This document shows positions 1 to 14,775 of a DNA stretch of 64,000 bases, one piece after another. The notes beneath the pieces were generated by a model, which was not told the origin of the DNA, ran no database searches, and saw only the letters and a list, made by a program, of their open reading frames with translations. Every line of letters starts with the position of its first letter. The first letter of the stretch is position 1. This DNA is from Paramacrobiotus metropolitanus (Eukaryota; Tardigrada; Eutardigrada; Parachela; Macrobiotidae), in the NCBI RefSeq assembly GCF_019649055.1, contig NW_026570320.1, positions 62,001 to 126,000 on the forward strand. The letters are read 5' to 3'. The position numbers and the translations under genes were made by a program.

Positions 1-108
1 CCGAAGTTACTTTCAGATAATATTATTGAAGGAATGACTCAAGGTTAAAGAAGCTAAGTAATAAAGAAGCTGTTGAGTAATAATAATGGTTATTCGTGCT
101 GCAACTCA

Positions 109-2262
<2,154 letters not shown>

Positions 2263-5200
2263 AACCAGAAAAGCATAAACTTTCACCGCGGTTTAAATGT
2301 CGATATCCGGTACTGGCGCTTGGCGTAAACTGATTCGGAAGTTGAGGATGGAAGCTGCGATTAATAAGCTCTGTATTTAGCCAAATGGGACGGCAATCAG
2401 GCGACTAATGATGATACGAGTGCGGCCTATCAACGATCAGCCCCAAATGCTTACGCCTACTGGACAGCAACGCTGCGGCTGGGCTGTTCACTGTTGAGTT
2501 TTGTTAAACATGACAAACCGAGTATGCACCAATATTTTGCTGTTTATATTTTGGAACATTTCCCTAAATACTGGCGAAAATAGCCCGGCTGTGATTTGAC
2601 TCTCTGTGTCGGAGAGTGCGCGCGCACACATAACTCATCGAGTCATTTGAGAGAGCGAAGAATGCGATTGGCTGCAAATGGTAAGGACCATCTGGGATTT
2701 AGTAAGGCAGAATACACAGCCAGCACTATCGCACACCACACACAGCAACAACTGCCGAGTGCAGCAGCTATAATCATCGTTAATATGCTCAACGAATGAA
2801 ACGTTTTGAAAGCACTTTAACGTCTCTTAGTAAAAACACTGTGTCGATTGCCAGCGTGCGCGTGTCTAACGATTTGCCTGTGGGCCAACGGAGAATAAAA
2901 GCCCTGTTTTCGATTTAAATTGAATGTACTATCATGAGACCAAAAGCTTAGATTATCCATTTCTAATTTGCCCCTCTGCTGTGGTATTTGTGTTACATTA
3001 TTGGCAATGTTGACCTAACGATACATATTACTCGCAGAAGCCGGCATATGTAGGACACTTAATTAATTACCTACGAAGCGTTCCTTTTTAGCTCTCCGTT
3101 TATAGTGGATAGTTTTTGTTTGATAGTATAAATTTCGGTTCGACCGGTTTAAGCTGAGCTGCCTGTTAAGTTGTTTCAACTTTTAATTAAACATGATTGT
3201 CATTATATGTAGTAGGCTTTCATTGCCAGCTTCTTCTACTTGTCTACTCTAGTTAATACTATTTGGTTAGATATACCGTAAATTTGATGGCCAGCTTTTT
3301 AAATAACCCCAGCCTTAGCGCTTATTTCGCTGCAGAGGACATCCTCGATTCAGTTTATAGAAAATCGAGGACTATGTTTTAATTACGCTTGTACGTCTTT
3401 TGTTGTGCAAAATGTTGCGCACACGCATCGGCATGGATAATTGCACACTCTGGCATGTGTGTCCTCACAATGCAATCAACATGTCCAGAGGAATTAACGC
3501 CGGTTCTTGTACCATTAAGCGTTCTTAGCCGGCTTGTAATAATGAATAAAACTGCGTAATCCCTAATAAATTGATTGGTTTCCGTATTAATATAAGTGCC
3601 TGCTAGAGGAGAATTGGCGAGTGCAGCAAGCTGGAACACACGGAAATAGCCGGTGGATTGTGGGATCGTTCACCAGCTGGGTTAGGTGCGTAAAAGCGTA
3701 ATCCTTCTTTTAGCTTGTAGTGAATATGATGCATCCGCGTTTGTACAATATCTTGGCGTGCTAATTTGCTGTTTAATTGTTAATAAATGGTAGAACGAAA
3801 ACAGGGATTGCTGTGGATAAATACTGCAACAATGCCATGCACCGTGTTCCGTTTGTTACTGTACAATACAACTTATAGTACTGTACATGTAAAAAATACG
3901 TGAACAACTATGTCAAACTGGGTTGCATTTCACAGTATCCACGTTAACATTTTAACTATTTGTATTATAATATAATAAATATAAACTTGTTACAAATAAA
4001 ATTATCCAGGTGTTTACACGTGTAAACGGGGAAATAATATTAAGACCATTTCTTTATAAACTTTGTGGCATCTGATTAATATTATTGAGTAAGAATTTAC
4101 CGAAAATCGGCTTATACTGCTTACGTCGCTGCTAAATGCCACTTATAAGAAAAAACCGAATTGGGTCAGTTCATGTTGCATAATTACTGGATGTACAAGT
4201 AGCTGTTGGCAACACTCACAGTTTCCCTTTGCGATCGCTCGTTCTTAAACGGCCGGCGTGAATACAGGCTATATTTTGGCTAATAAGTTTAGTGGTTAAC
4301 GCAGACCCGAGGATAATTAAGAAACGGGTTAGCATAAGAGATGGGCATGTTACGCACAAGAGACATCATTTGATAGTTCAATCCAGCTCTGTGAAGCGAT
4401 AAAGAGAAGCTCTTTGAAATGAAATGAAGCTATAATGGGCTTATTAGGAGTCATTTTTCATGGCAGACATGACAGACGGATTTGAGCAAATATAAACTAC
4501 AGCGCACTTTGTAACCGCAAAGGTCCGTGCAATTTGCCGAGTAGACCAATTGCTCTCTTCACAAGTGTATCGACATTTCGATCATCAGTCGCTAGTCCGG
4601 GCAATATTCTAAATCAGAACATGTTGTCTATAGATGGTGTCTGTTAAAATGTCAATATAAATTCATCTTCCCCTGAGCTAGTGTCCAGTGTCGGCTTCGC
4701 TCGCATATATGCGGAGGAAATACGACATGCGCTACTAATTTGTTGTGCAACATCCGATCCTTTTCATAAGCGGATCTATACCATTTCACAAACACTACGC
4801 GCAGTACATTGACTGTAAAGATTTACATTGTACGCAGCTTGTGCTTTTACTTCCTCTACAAGAGCCAATAAGAAACCATTCATAAGCTCAAATAAATAAT
4901 AAACATTTTTACCGCAATTCACATTGGCAGCAAACCTCTTTCCATTTAGGTCGAGCTTTCGGAATTAAACATACGTTCCCTAATAGGTTTTGTTTAGACA
5001 TTTTTGATTACGGCTTATGAATAATGTGCAGCTGTGTTTACATTTTGACTATAAAGTAATATGTGCGCGTGTACTGTGTGCTATTTTGAAGGTTTTTTGC
5101 CTATTTAATTCAGCCATCACGACTATTTAATTCATTGATCGGCATGTCGCGCGTGCGAAGAAAGCGGTTCATTAATTAACAGAGTTTCATTTTTTAGGCA

Positions 5201-6048
5201 CCAATTACAAAGTTTTACTTAGTATAAAATATGTTACATAGTATAATGACTTACTGTATATCAAAATTAAGATTTTGTGTCTGAAATTGTAAATCTGGAC
5301 CTATACATAAGTAGTAATAACCAATAAAAACGATTGACCTGTAACAGAGGTCACAGCAAGCCTATTTGGCATTTGCCAGTGAAATGCAACACCGCACAGA
5401 ATCTGCGTGGTGATGTTTGAGACTCACCAATTAACTTATGAAATGGCTACCGTTTGATTTATTAAGCACAATAAGATAATTAGGCGAAGACATTAAGTTA
5501 ATGAATTGCAGCTCGCAAAGGACAAGGCAGGTTAATTGTCCCACTTGATCTGTATGGGAAAGGCACAATGAAGGTGACAACTGGCTTAGTGAGTGATAAA
5601 CTGGAACAACGCAGTCAAACCGACACATAAGAGACTAACTTACAATTAGGTAATTAATTACAATTGCAGCGCATTGCACCCGTGTCTTTTCATTCGCAAA
5701 TATCCACGATTTCAACAGAAGTAATACAAGTGCAATCCTGCTATTCAGACCAAAAAATGACACACAATGGGCGATCTGCAATTTTCATGGACGTAGCAGA
5801 GAACAACAAATTACTCTTCGGCATTCTCCTCTTCAATTTCGCCGGTTAATATAAAAGCACATAACGTCCATTAATGAAATAAAGCGTAACAAATAAAGAT
5901 GCAAAGCTATACTCTTATAACAGACATAATATAAAACCATAAAATGAAAACACAAATGGAATGCCTTAAATTATACACGAATAAAATGCAAGGGCGCAAA
6001 GATATATCACCGAAAGCTGTCGCTTCTCCGATCACAATCTGCTGTTCA
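2263..6048. other. Gene-poor intergenic region upstream of the slouch gene
   Basis: About 3.8 kb lie between the start of the NK1/slouch gene and the 3' end of phospholipase D. The open frames here are short, have no family resemblance and no fitting splice sites. The DNA is AT-rich with no tandem arrays. By analogy with other developmental homeobox genes it may contain enhancers, but I see no specific element I can name. Confidence 0.5.
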
Positions 6049-9000
6049 TCAGGTAAGGCTATGCAATGGATCACAGATCCATGGACGAGGTATTAATCTC
6101 TGGTAAGGGAGAGCCTATTAACCCTCCCGGATCACGTCCAGTTAATCAGTGGCAATAACTAAAAACATGTTAAAATCATTGAAAACTTGAAACAGAGGTC
6201 AATATTTTATCTAGCAGGATTGATATTTCACACTGGCGGATGACAATTTTTTACTAAGCCAGTGAATATCGACGGTTAAACACACATACCCCAGCTGCGG
6301 TATCGATTGTTGGTTTCAGTCTCGAATCCTTCAAAAACTTCAATGGAAATTTCACTATATAGCCCCGAACGCCTTTCAAAAGCTCGGCTGCCCTTTCGGG
6401 ATCGGTTTCCGATAACGTCTTGTCCTCCATGTAATCGTTCAGCTGGTGGAATGTGAAAACCTCATCCGTTGGCACAGGAGCAAATACCTGAAAAATTCAT
6501 ATGAGCACCATGCGATAATTACCAAAGTTCGCAAAGCCATAAAAAAGCAACACAAAGGCAAACAGAACGAACCAAAACAAGCAAGCAGCCAGACTCATCC
6601 AAAGAATAACACGAACTTGTTGGTAGATGGCGTCGTTATCCACGGCAGTCTTAATCCACAAACCACGGAAAAATTCTTCAGACACTGGGTCAACCACGAG
6701 CTTATCCGATTCTTCGGGAGACAGACCAGTATCCATATCCTCTGCCAAGCCCAAGTGAATTCTATGCATACATACATACATATTACCTACGCACAATTCC
6801 AGACTGTGGTCAGTGGAGAACATTCGCCCAAATAATCCCAAATAAAAAAGCCCAAATATTTCGCACCCAGTAAAGGCCCAAATATTTCGCGATCAAAGCA
6901 AATTTCACAATTTTGAATCATTTTATTGCAAATTCTTTGGACTATTGGTCATAATGACTATTAAGGGCGCTAATTAGTATGTAATAAGTAACCTAGATGA
7001 TATACTTCATAAGGCGCTTCCGGAGGCGGCCGGAGAATTTCCCGGACATGTAAGGTTGCCCATCCATAACAGACGGATCGAATTCTTCGTCCTGTATTAG
7101 TATCCCAATTTCACTGTCCCGAGAACCCAGCATTGATCGGTCGTTGAGATTGGCTGAGCCGATAATGGTATACAGATCATCCACAATAATCATTTTGCTG
7201 TGGACATAAACAATCTCCGTTGCCTGTGAAAGCAAACTGTTGGGCAGCTATTGGCAATTTCCACGGCCACTTTTTATGGAACAGATTTTAAGTACCACAT
7301 TATCTCCGATCATGCCAAATTGACGCAGTCCACAAAATGTGATGTATTTAGAAAAATCACAACCTGAAAAACTAAATCATTTAACACCTCCTTTAACTTT
7401 CAAGCATACGAGTACACGTACTCGTAAAGCATAGAGTACACGTTACCTAAAAGCTTCAGTTTCTCTAGGAGCGAATGTTCTCCACGAGAAATACTGTAAG
7501 AAAACATAGTTCAGCAAAGAAAACATACCTGAACAATCCGTAATATATTTTACAGTTAAGGGCTTAAACACGTATCAAATATAGTAAGTCACACGTATCT
7601 ACATACCTTTGGTAGATAAAATGAGTGACAGCTTGAACAGCGGACCCTTCGCGGGTTCCATACTGACCGGCGATGGCTGGTTGCAACGGAATAATGACAA
7701 AAACGCGGAAATTTTCGTTGTTGCTACAAAATAAATTTGGATTCTCACCTCTACACACGCTGATATCACAAGGATCATTTAAAAAAGGAACGACATACTG
7801 AAAAGCACGCTGAATTCTGTTGAACAGAGCATCCCCGATTTTGTTCTCAACTACATTCTTGCCACGCCCAACGGCTGTTATGAAAAATTGACTCTGAAAC
7901 ACCAAAGCGCCTAAACAAAACATATTTACGAAATTAAAGCGTATCGTGCGTTAATTTAACCGGACTGGCAGTAATACGCCAACATACGTAAAGCAGTAAT
8001 TAGCACGGAAGAACGTTACCTACCTCAATATACACAAAGTGTTTTGCATTCAGGATCAAGTCAATGTAGGACTGTTGAATGGAAGTCTCAACAATATCTG
8101 GAGCGAGTCCGCCTGACCATGAAGCGGTGCTGCGGATAGCTTGGATGGAACAGGAAACAGTTTCCCATGGCAAATTTTTGAGGAAATCAGCATCGCTATC
8201 TTCGAAGTATTTCTTAGGCATCAGAAACGGGCCTTGTTCATCAAAACGAAACTTTTGAAGCTGGAAAAGTTTTCAAAATTAGAACAGTGTCATATTTACT
8301 AAAAAAGTTATGGAGACATCGATATTCACAGTTCGAAGTCGTGTCCTATAATAATGCAAAAAATTCTCTCGTGGTTACCTTACAGACGTTCCATTTTTGA
8401 ATAAAATGTCTGGCGATATCTTGGGCAGCCGCTCCACAGATTACAACGCCGGCATCGTGCCATGGTAAACGCGGTACAGCAAAACGATCTAACGCATCTG
8501 CGCCACAAATAACAGAAAGAAAATGATTACTCCAAGTACCACTAGAAAATATCCATTTCTAGGAAATTTTCACCTTCATACGGTTTTCCATCGTTCGGTT
8601 GGGTAAAAGCCATTTTCACTTCATTGCAATAGTCTTTCCCAAGCCACCAACACCCTAACAGACAACAGATTCAAAAAGCGAACAAGCTAAATCACAATCT
8701 CCGAGTTTAAGCGGATTTCTGACCATGCATGTTCGGAGGCGGATCGTCGGAGCCTTTTTGGGGAGGAATGGCTGCATTGTGGTTATCGCGTCTTCCAAAT
8801 ACACGCCTAAAAACCAACCACGAGCATGGAACGAGTATACGTATAAGGAATTTTTAGTCAGTAATACATTTACAAATTAGAGAAATTAACAATTTGGAAG
8901 GGAAAATAGCCATGATCACCAAATGGATTTGGGTTCATTACCTGTAAGCCCCAGAGGTGCGGCGTTTGAAATCTCGATTACGCATCTTCGAATTGTAACG

Positions 9001-12000
9001 CTACATCGCAAAAAAAAACTGTCGGTATCCGGAACTGTGAAGTGTCGCGGTAACTTTCACAGGGTACGGCGCAGGGTAGCAGTTTGGTACACAAAGAGCA
9101 ATTTGGAAGTCATACCGTTCTGGACATTAATTTATGCTTGGGATGGTAGAATCTGGCCTTAGCAGATCGCCAAGGAATTGCGAGAACCAAACGCATCGTA
9201 TTCAGACGTTGGTTATGCGATCGAATGGGAGCGTTCTTAAACTGTCCTGCTCTCGAACACATCAATCCACGATTCCGCTTTTCAGATTTTCCCTTTTTTG
9301 AGCTTTTGTTGTTATCATTTTCCTAAACAAAATTTCCTTCGGTAAAAGTCAGCTTCTGTTCAAATACCGCGTTAACCAATTCGCTCACTATAAACTTAAC
9401 TGAAAACTGCACAAGATATTGTTGATCCTTGAAAGAGTCTTGCAAAACCTTTAACAACTATAAATAAACCAATTACCTGGACCATGGCTGGACTCAAATC
9501 ACTCAGATGATGTAAATGCGTATCCCACCGTCCATAACACAGATCGATGCCTCCAAGAAATACTATTTTTTGGTCAATAGTAACTGTTTTTTCATGATGC
9601 GACCATAAAACAACATTTTTATCGGGATGCCGTTTCACCTATTAGCAAGACGACACAATGTTTTCGTAACCCGCATAAAGTGCTTAGTATGAGCAATAAA
9701 AATTTTATTCTTACAATGATGTTCGGACTGAGTTTCATCAATTTTTTCTTGCTGTACCAGCTGTTGATGCCCAATGCGATTCGACTTTCCTTATACACGA
9801 GGATGTAGATTTTCACTCCTTGATCCTGAAAATTTTATAAAAAGTTAATACAACAGTCGGCCTTATCGGCGTGAGACCTCACGATTCCGCTTTGGTCACA
9901 AATATTAAAATTAAATAACCGGCAGCAATGACCATACCGCTTTTCTTTTCAATATTCTGTCTAATCTCCATTCCTCGTTCTCTTCCCAGGGTCGTTTCAA
10001 AAACACTTCCGGACTAACCCACCATCCACCAATAAAGATTTCCTTTTCCGCACTTTCCAAAGCGTCCGCTACGGCAGACATATAGGTAGCACCGTTAATG
10101 AACCAGTGGCACGGTATCCCCTGCCGAACCTACTTCCAAAACAACGTATGAACTGGTAATTATTGCTTGTTTTTACGAACAATTTGTCTATTTACCAGAT
10201 TTTGATGGTCGTTAATTAATACGAAAACATCGAAGACGAAAAAATCAATACTCGAATTACGTACCGGGGCAAACGCATCATGCGGTTGTTTCGATACGAA
10301 TGGTAGGGCAGTAGTGCCCATGGTGCGCTCGAAATGTGCTAACCAATTCTCAAGTTCCGATGTGTTGTCAAATTTGAGGGTCAGATCCTTCATGGCATGT
10401 TTGATGATCAAACCCAAAGGTCGATGGTGCAGCCGCTCCGGTTTGGTACTTTTGTCAAACAGGAATAAGCACGACATGTCACCGGATTCATTTTTGAGAT
10501 CAACATAAAAATAACAAGTTTCCAATACGACAATCCATCTACAGAATAAAAAAATCCATTACCAACTAGCACCTATACGAGACACGAGTATAATACAGTG
10601 CGTAAAAAAATCCGATGAAAGGGAGCACCTCATGTTCCAGTGAGAGAAGATGCTGCACGCGGCATTATCATGGTTGCAAGATATACCCAAATGATCTTTC
10701 AAGAAACAAACCAGCCTCTCCACACCAATTTCGCGAATCTTCTCCTCGTTAACAGCAATACTGTGGAAGCTGTATTTGCTGACTTCCAAAAAGCGCAACG
10801 AAGATGCATGTTCTCTCCGAAAAGAATCATTGAACAGTAAATTCAAGGAACGCTCCAGCAGTTCCTGTTAAGGCAACAATTGTTAAGGCTTTCGCATAAA
10901 AAAACCATTTAACACCACATAAAAATCAAATTTTGTTAACATATTTTTTATAAACAGCAAAGTTAAATAACTGAGGACGAAAGTTTAGCCCTGCCCTAAT
11001 ATCCCAGGACAGGGCTAAACTTTCGTTCTGTAAATGATAACGCGTCAGATCTCTAGGAAGACCGACCATCGGCATCATGACTTACAAAATGTACGGCTTC
11101 TGAGTCAGCTGTTGCATCTGTCCGCAGACGCGGGGGTAAAGCAGGAAAACCTTCTGGGATGTCCATTTCCCCAACACGCTGGTCACCACTAACAAATAAG
11201 CTCATCCATGTACTGTACTACACTTTTATACCAACATGCTTTCTCAAAATAATTTTCTAAATTGTCTCTTTAACAGACACAAAAATCAATCGCACTTAAC
11301 GAAACAACGATTTGCGAGAAATGTAAGAGCTTACTGGGTCTTGATAAATAGTTCATATTTCAAACGCAACGCGATGTCAACGAAGTATAAATTCAGGAAA
11401 ACGGCATGCAACTGTTCGTAGTTTCTGAAAATGGTCCAATAGTATCCAGCGTGGGCAATCTGAATTTTGTACCTACGAAAGTCCATTTATTTTTTCCCAT
11501 TTGCTGTAAAACTTGCAACACAAACTCTCGTACCGACAAAGTGAATCAAAAAGCACAGACTTACGTAGTAAGTGTGGAATATTTTCTGCTTGAGATTGAC
11601 CGCACCACACCGCGTATGCGGAACTGAATTGGATGATCAGGTACGAACTTTGCACTGGACCCGTGAACGGGATGCTTTGGCTCGTCTGTAATCAGCAGTA
11701 GAAATTATTAATCACTTCAACAATGTTAGTCAGATAAGTTTGTCAAACGTGGAAAAATCCGAAGTGTAAAATATCAACAGAAAGTATGAAACAATTTTGT
11801 CCGCTTAGAAATGCGCAATGAAGGGATACATATTATTACTGTCATACAAATATGCTTTGAAACACTTTCCAAAATGTTCAGCAAACTGCAAACAGGTAAA
11901 TAAGTACCAGTACAGTAATAAAACACGAAATGTTTAACTGGCATCGTTGCCGGTTAAACCGAGCGCCATTTATGAAAATAATGTGTCATTAAAACTATTT

Positions 12001-12240
12001 TTAAAACTACAAATTATGAAATCGACAACAAAAGCAAAAACGAAAAATGCCAGTTTTACTTCTGTTGGTAGTGGAAACAGCAGACGTTTCCGGGCCATGA
12101 GCGCGTTCATCTGCTGTTTGAAACTGTACAGTAATCTGTCCATTCCCATCCGGATCGCCTTCGTGTCCTTCATTCGTATAGCAGTATCGCGGATTATCTT
12201 CGTACACGGATTCTTTCGATTCGACATTGTAGTGAGACAT
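6049..12240 (-). CDS. PLD1: Phospholipase D (PLD1/2 type, PX-PH-HKD)
   Basis: Hydrolyses phosphatidylcholine to phosphatidic acid and choline at cell membranes. The ATG at 12240 opens [19 protein letters not shown]-domain exons are 11685-11565 and 11472-11335 ([19 protein letters not shown], then [20 protein letters not shown]). A linker exon and the PH domain follow (10870-10629 and 10538-10265). Catalytic motif 1 near 9560 reads [11 protein letters not shown], and motif 2 near 7200 reads HSKMIIVDD; both keep the HxKxxxxD residues. Conserved landmarks include [24 protein letters not shown] (ENQFF in mammals) and [13 protein letters not shown]. The exon ending at 6254 matches the PLD C-terminus. 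It either reads through to TAG at 6254 or, more likely, splices at GTATGT to a small exon ending at 6049 (LIPRPWI, resembling the usual LVPxxxWT end). One gene covers both mammalian PLD1 and PLD2, so the symbol is by class. Confidence 0.93.
10977..11026. repeat. Perfect 17-bp inverted repeat in a PLD intron
   Basis: ACGAAAGTTTAGCCCTG at 10977-10993 is exactly complementary to 11010-11026, with a 16-nt spacer. It lies inside a phospholipase D intron and would form a strong hairpin in the pre-mRNA or as single-stranded DNA. No coding or splice role is apparent. Confidence 0.85.
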
Positions 12241-13419
12241 GGAATAAAACCAGAAAAAAATCTTCAGCGATAGTGATGATGTCGTAATCGGCAATTCCAA
12301 ACACAACACGCGAATCTCAAACAGCACATTCAACAAATTTCGTACGCTGCCACATGATGGCCCAGATCGGTGCAGGTTTTAAAATCAACAACTGCAAATA
12401 CAACCTAATAAGTACTTGTAATCTGTGGTGTAAACAGGTTGTAGAAGCAGATATCAACAACTAACAAGTCAACAACTACCACCTACGAACACGAAATCCA
12501 CTTATCGCCAGCGGAAATTACTGCCAGCACAGCCTGCAGCGTATGCAGAAGCTACTTTATCACTTCTATGGCTCACAGAGTGCCTCACACACGCGTAAAA
12601 CATCACTTTCTATCACTTTCATGATTTCATCACTCGTATTATAGGAAGCAAAACAGTATTCTGGTCTTCCTGTGCCATTACCGATCGGCAATAAATAAAA
12701 TAAACGAACTGCGATCATATATCAGATATTAAACCTAACTCTTACTGAGTTAACACCTAATTCTTACGGCTATGTAGTATGTACTCACTGTACTTATCGC
12801 TCGCACATCGCAGTTCGTTGCTGGGCCAATTCTAAAAACTTGACAAACATTCTTTCCAAAAGTTTTTGGAGTGGGAACTCAACAATAGCAGTGCTTGATT
12901 TCTGACAGAAATACAGCAGATAAAGCAGAAGCCGAAACAAAAAGGTAAGGACAAACAAAAACTAACCATCCGAGAGGAGAATTCCCACGAGCAAGCAGTA
13001 TAAGCTGAGACACACGCACGAAGCAAGCAGAACTGCAGGTACGTTGCTCAAGCAGCACAGTGGCTGCGAAAACCTGTTCCAGTCGGTGCGACCAGTGACC
13101 AAAATCAATTGAATTCGGGAAGACCTGATGACCACACTGAAGCAGTTACTGCTTCACAGCTCAGTGAGCTCACACCTGCAAAAGCTGCGTACCTCACAAG
13201 TGAGTACTTATTAATAACTATCAAAGTTATAACTAATAAAATATAAATCAGAACTACGTCTTAACTCTTATGGTTAGTGATGCAGCCATGCAGGAAAAAA
13301 CAATCATATTAATGTTAGATAACGATGAAAAATTAATAAATTTAGTACACAGGGTACAGCATGTACAAAGTACAGTCATAGGCTGAATTCAATTTGGTAC
13401 AACTTAAAGTTTTAACAAG
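12241..13419. other. Intergenic, PLD 5' flank
   Basis: This is the upstream flank and probable promoter of phospholipase D. Open frames are short and unsupported. No repeats or RNA genes were recognised. Confidence 0.45.
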
Positions 13420-14220
13420 CTATAACAAGAAAATTTCCTCTAATTTCTCATGATCCGGTATTGTGCCCATCACGCACATAGCGTTTCCTCTTTGAATCTG
13501 TATGGAGATCCGCTGCCGGAAAAATTCCTTCGCCCGTGGTTGCCCGGTAGTGGCCGCGACGAGGTGTCCGATTTTATCCACTAACATAGCTCCGCCGCCC
13601 AAAGGTCGTATGTTTCGAAGGCAGCGGCGACAAAATCGTACCTTGGCTGAAGCCACGCATGTTTGCGAGCTTTTTTGTTTCGGCTAGTTCCGCTGCCGCA
13701 CCGACATTGACGGATGTACGGTCAACATAAGTTGCCAGAGTGTCAACACAGGTTACGTCTATTGCGAGTGGTTTACCACGTTCCATGGGATAAGCGTAAC
13801 TACATCCGGTCTTTGTTACCCACTATGGCCAATCCTTTCGGTTCTACTCTGGCGGAAACCGCCCGTCGTTAACGCGCGAGCGAACTCCCTGCTGATGCCA
13901 TCGTGTCTAGGTAGTCGTCCGGCTGATCGTTTGCACCGCATTCCATGTCTCCCGAACTCTCCACCCATTCGCCGCATTTACATTCATGAGGAGTTACGAT
14001 AGGGCACCTAATCGTAGAGCGACGCTGGTCTGAAAATCAATATTTTCTAGCAGATTACCTAAGCAAGCAGCTGGTAATGCGTGAATCAGTAACCGGATTC
14101 TGGTGTTGACACCGCCTTCAAATGTGCGACTTCTGTGGCGGAGACACGGTACAGAAAGAAAGGTCAGAGAGGGCACGCAAGGTCGCAGAGTGTCCCATGC
14201 TTTTGGACGCTGTGAAGTTC
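13420..14220 (-). pseudogene. Decayed reverse-transcriptase C-terminal relic
   Basis: Read on the minus strand, several frames carry pieces of the C-terminal region of a reverse-transcriptase-like protein found as a repeated gene in many animals. In order they are FQTSVALRLGALS, a Cys/His segment (HECKCG...ESSGDMECG), a GxPLAIDVT-type block (GKPLAIDVTCVDTLATYV, then TSVNVGAAAELAETKKLA), PLGGGAMLVDKIGHLVA and RQRISIQIQRGNAMCVMG. They are collinear with the family but jump frames and meet stops, for example near 13640 and around 13800-13860. No fingers or palm domain with the catalytic Asp pair is present. I read it as an old, inactive mobile-element fragment; the element class is not certain. 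Confidence 0.65.
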
Positions 14221-14775
14221 AGCCATCATTAAACCTGTAAGCAACTTCCAGGCCAGTGTTGTAGTGTTACATCCGGTCGGTGGTAGTATCGGGCATAATT
14301 TAGAGATAAGCGGGCGCACAGAGAAATTTATTTAATTTACGGTAAATTGTAAATTTAAAATTAATACATACGCTCAAAATAGCGGCGTCAGCCAACCGTC
14401 CACAGGGTGCAGCCACCGGATGTGGAAGTACTTACTGTACCTCCATTTTCGAATTTCCACTTACCAGTCTCTGAGGAAATTTTTCGTTGACTTATGACCG
14501 TGATTATCAACTGGCATGACGCAGCTCCTTCCAGATAATTCTTAGTGCTTGCCAGTTCCCTTGGATTTCTGACCTGGGGATTCGTTTGTTGTGATTGTAG
14601 CGAAATCTAAAGCAGTAAGCCATTGATTTCATCTGTTTTCGGTTATACTGTACTGATCAGGCAGGGCTAATCTACGTTTGCGGAGTCTGCTTTGCTTACT
14701 GCTTTCGGAGACCTTCGACATATCAGCCACTTCTGCGAGACGTTAGAACCGAGTGCAGTCGATCGTCTTCGCACC
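14221..14775. other. Intergenic, p23 5' flank
   Basis: This stretch between the reverse-transcriptase relic and the p23 start may include more degraded relic sequence at its left end. Nothing else was recognised. Confidence 0.4.

Noticed and set aside
3130-3150. GGTTCGACC resembling a tRNA B box
   Set aside because: No A box or cloverleaf could be formed around it.
6446-6841. Long plus-strand open frame over the PLD 3' exons
   Set aside because: It is antisense to two phospholipase D exons and has no resemblance of its own.
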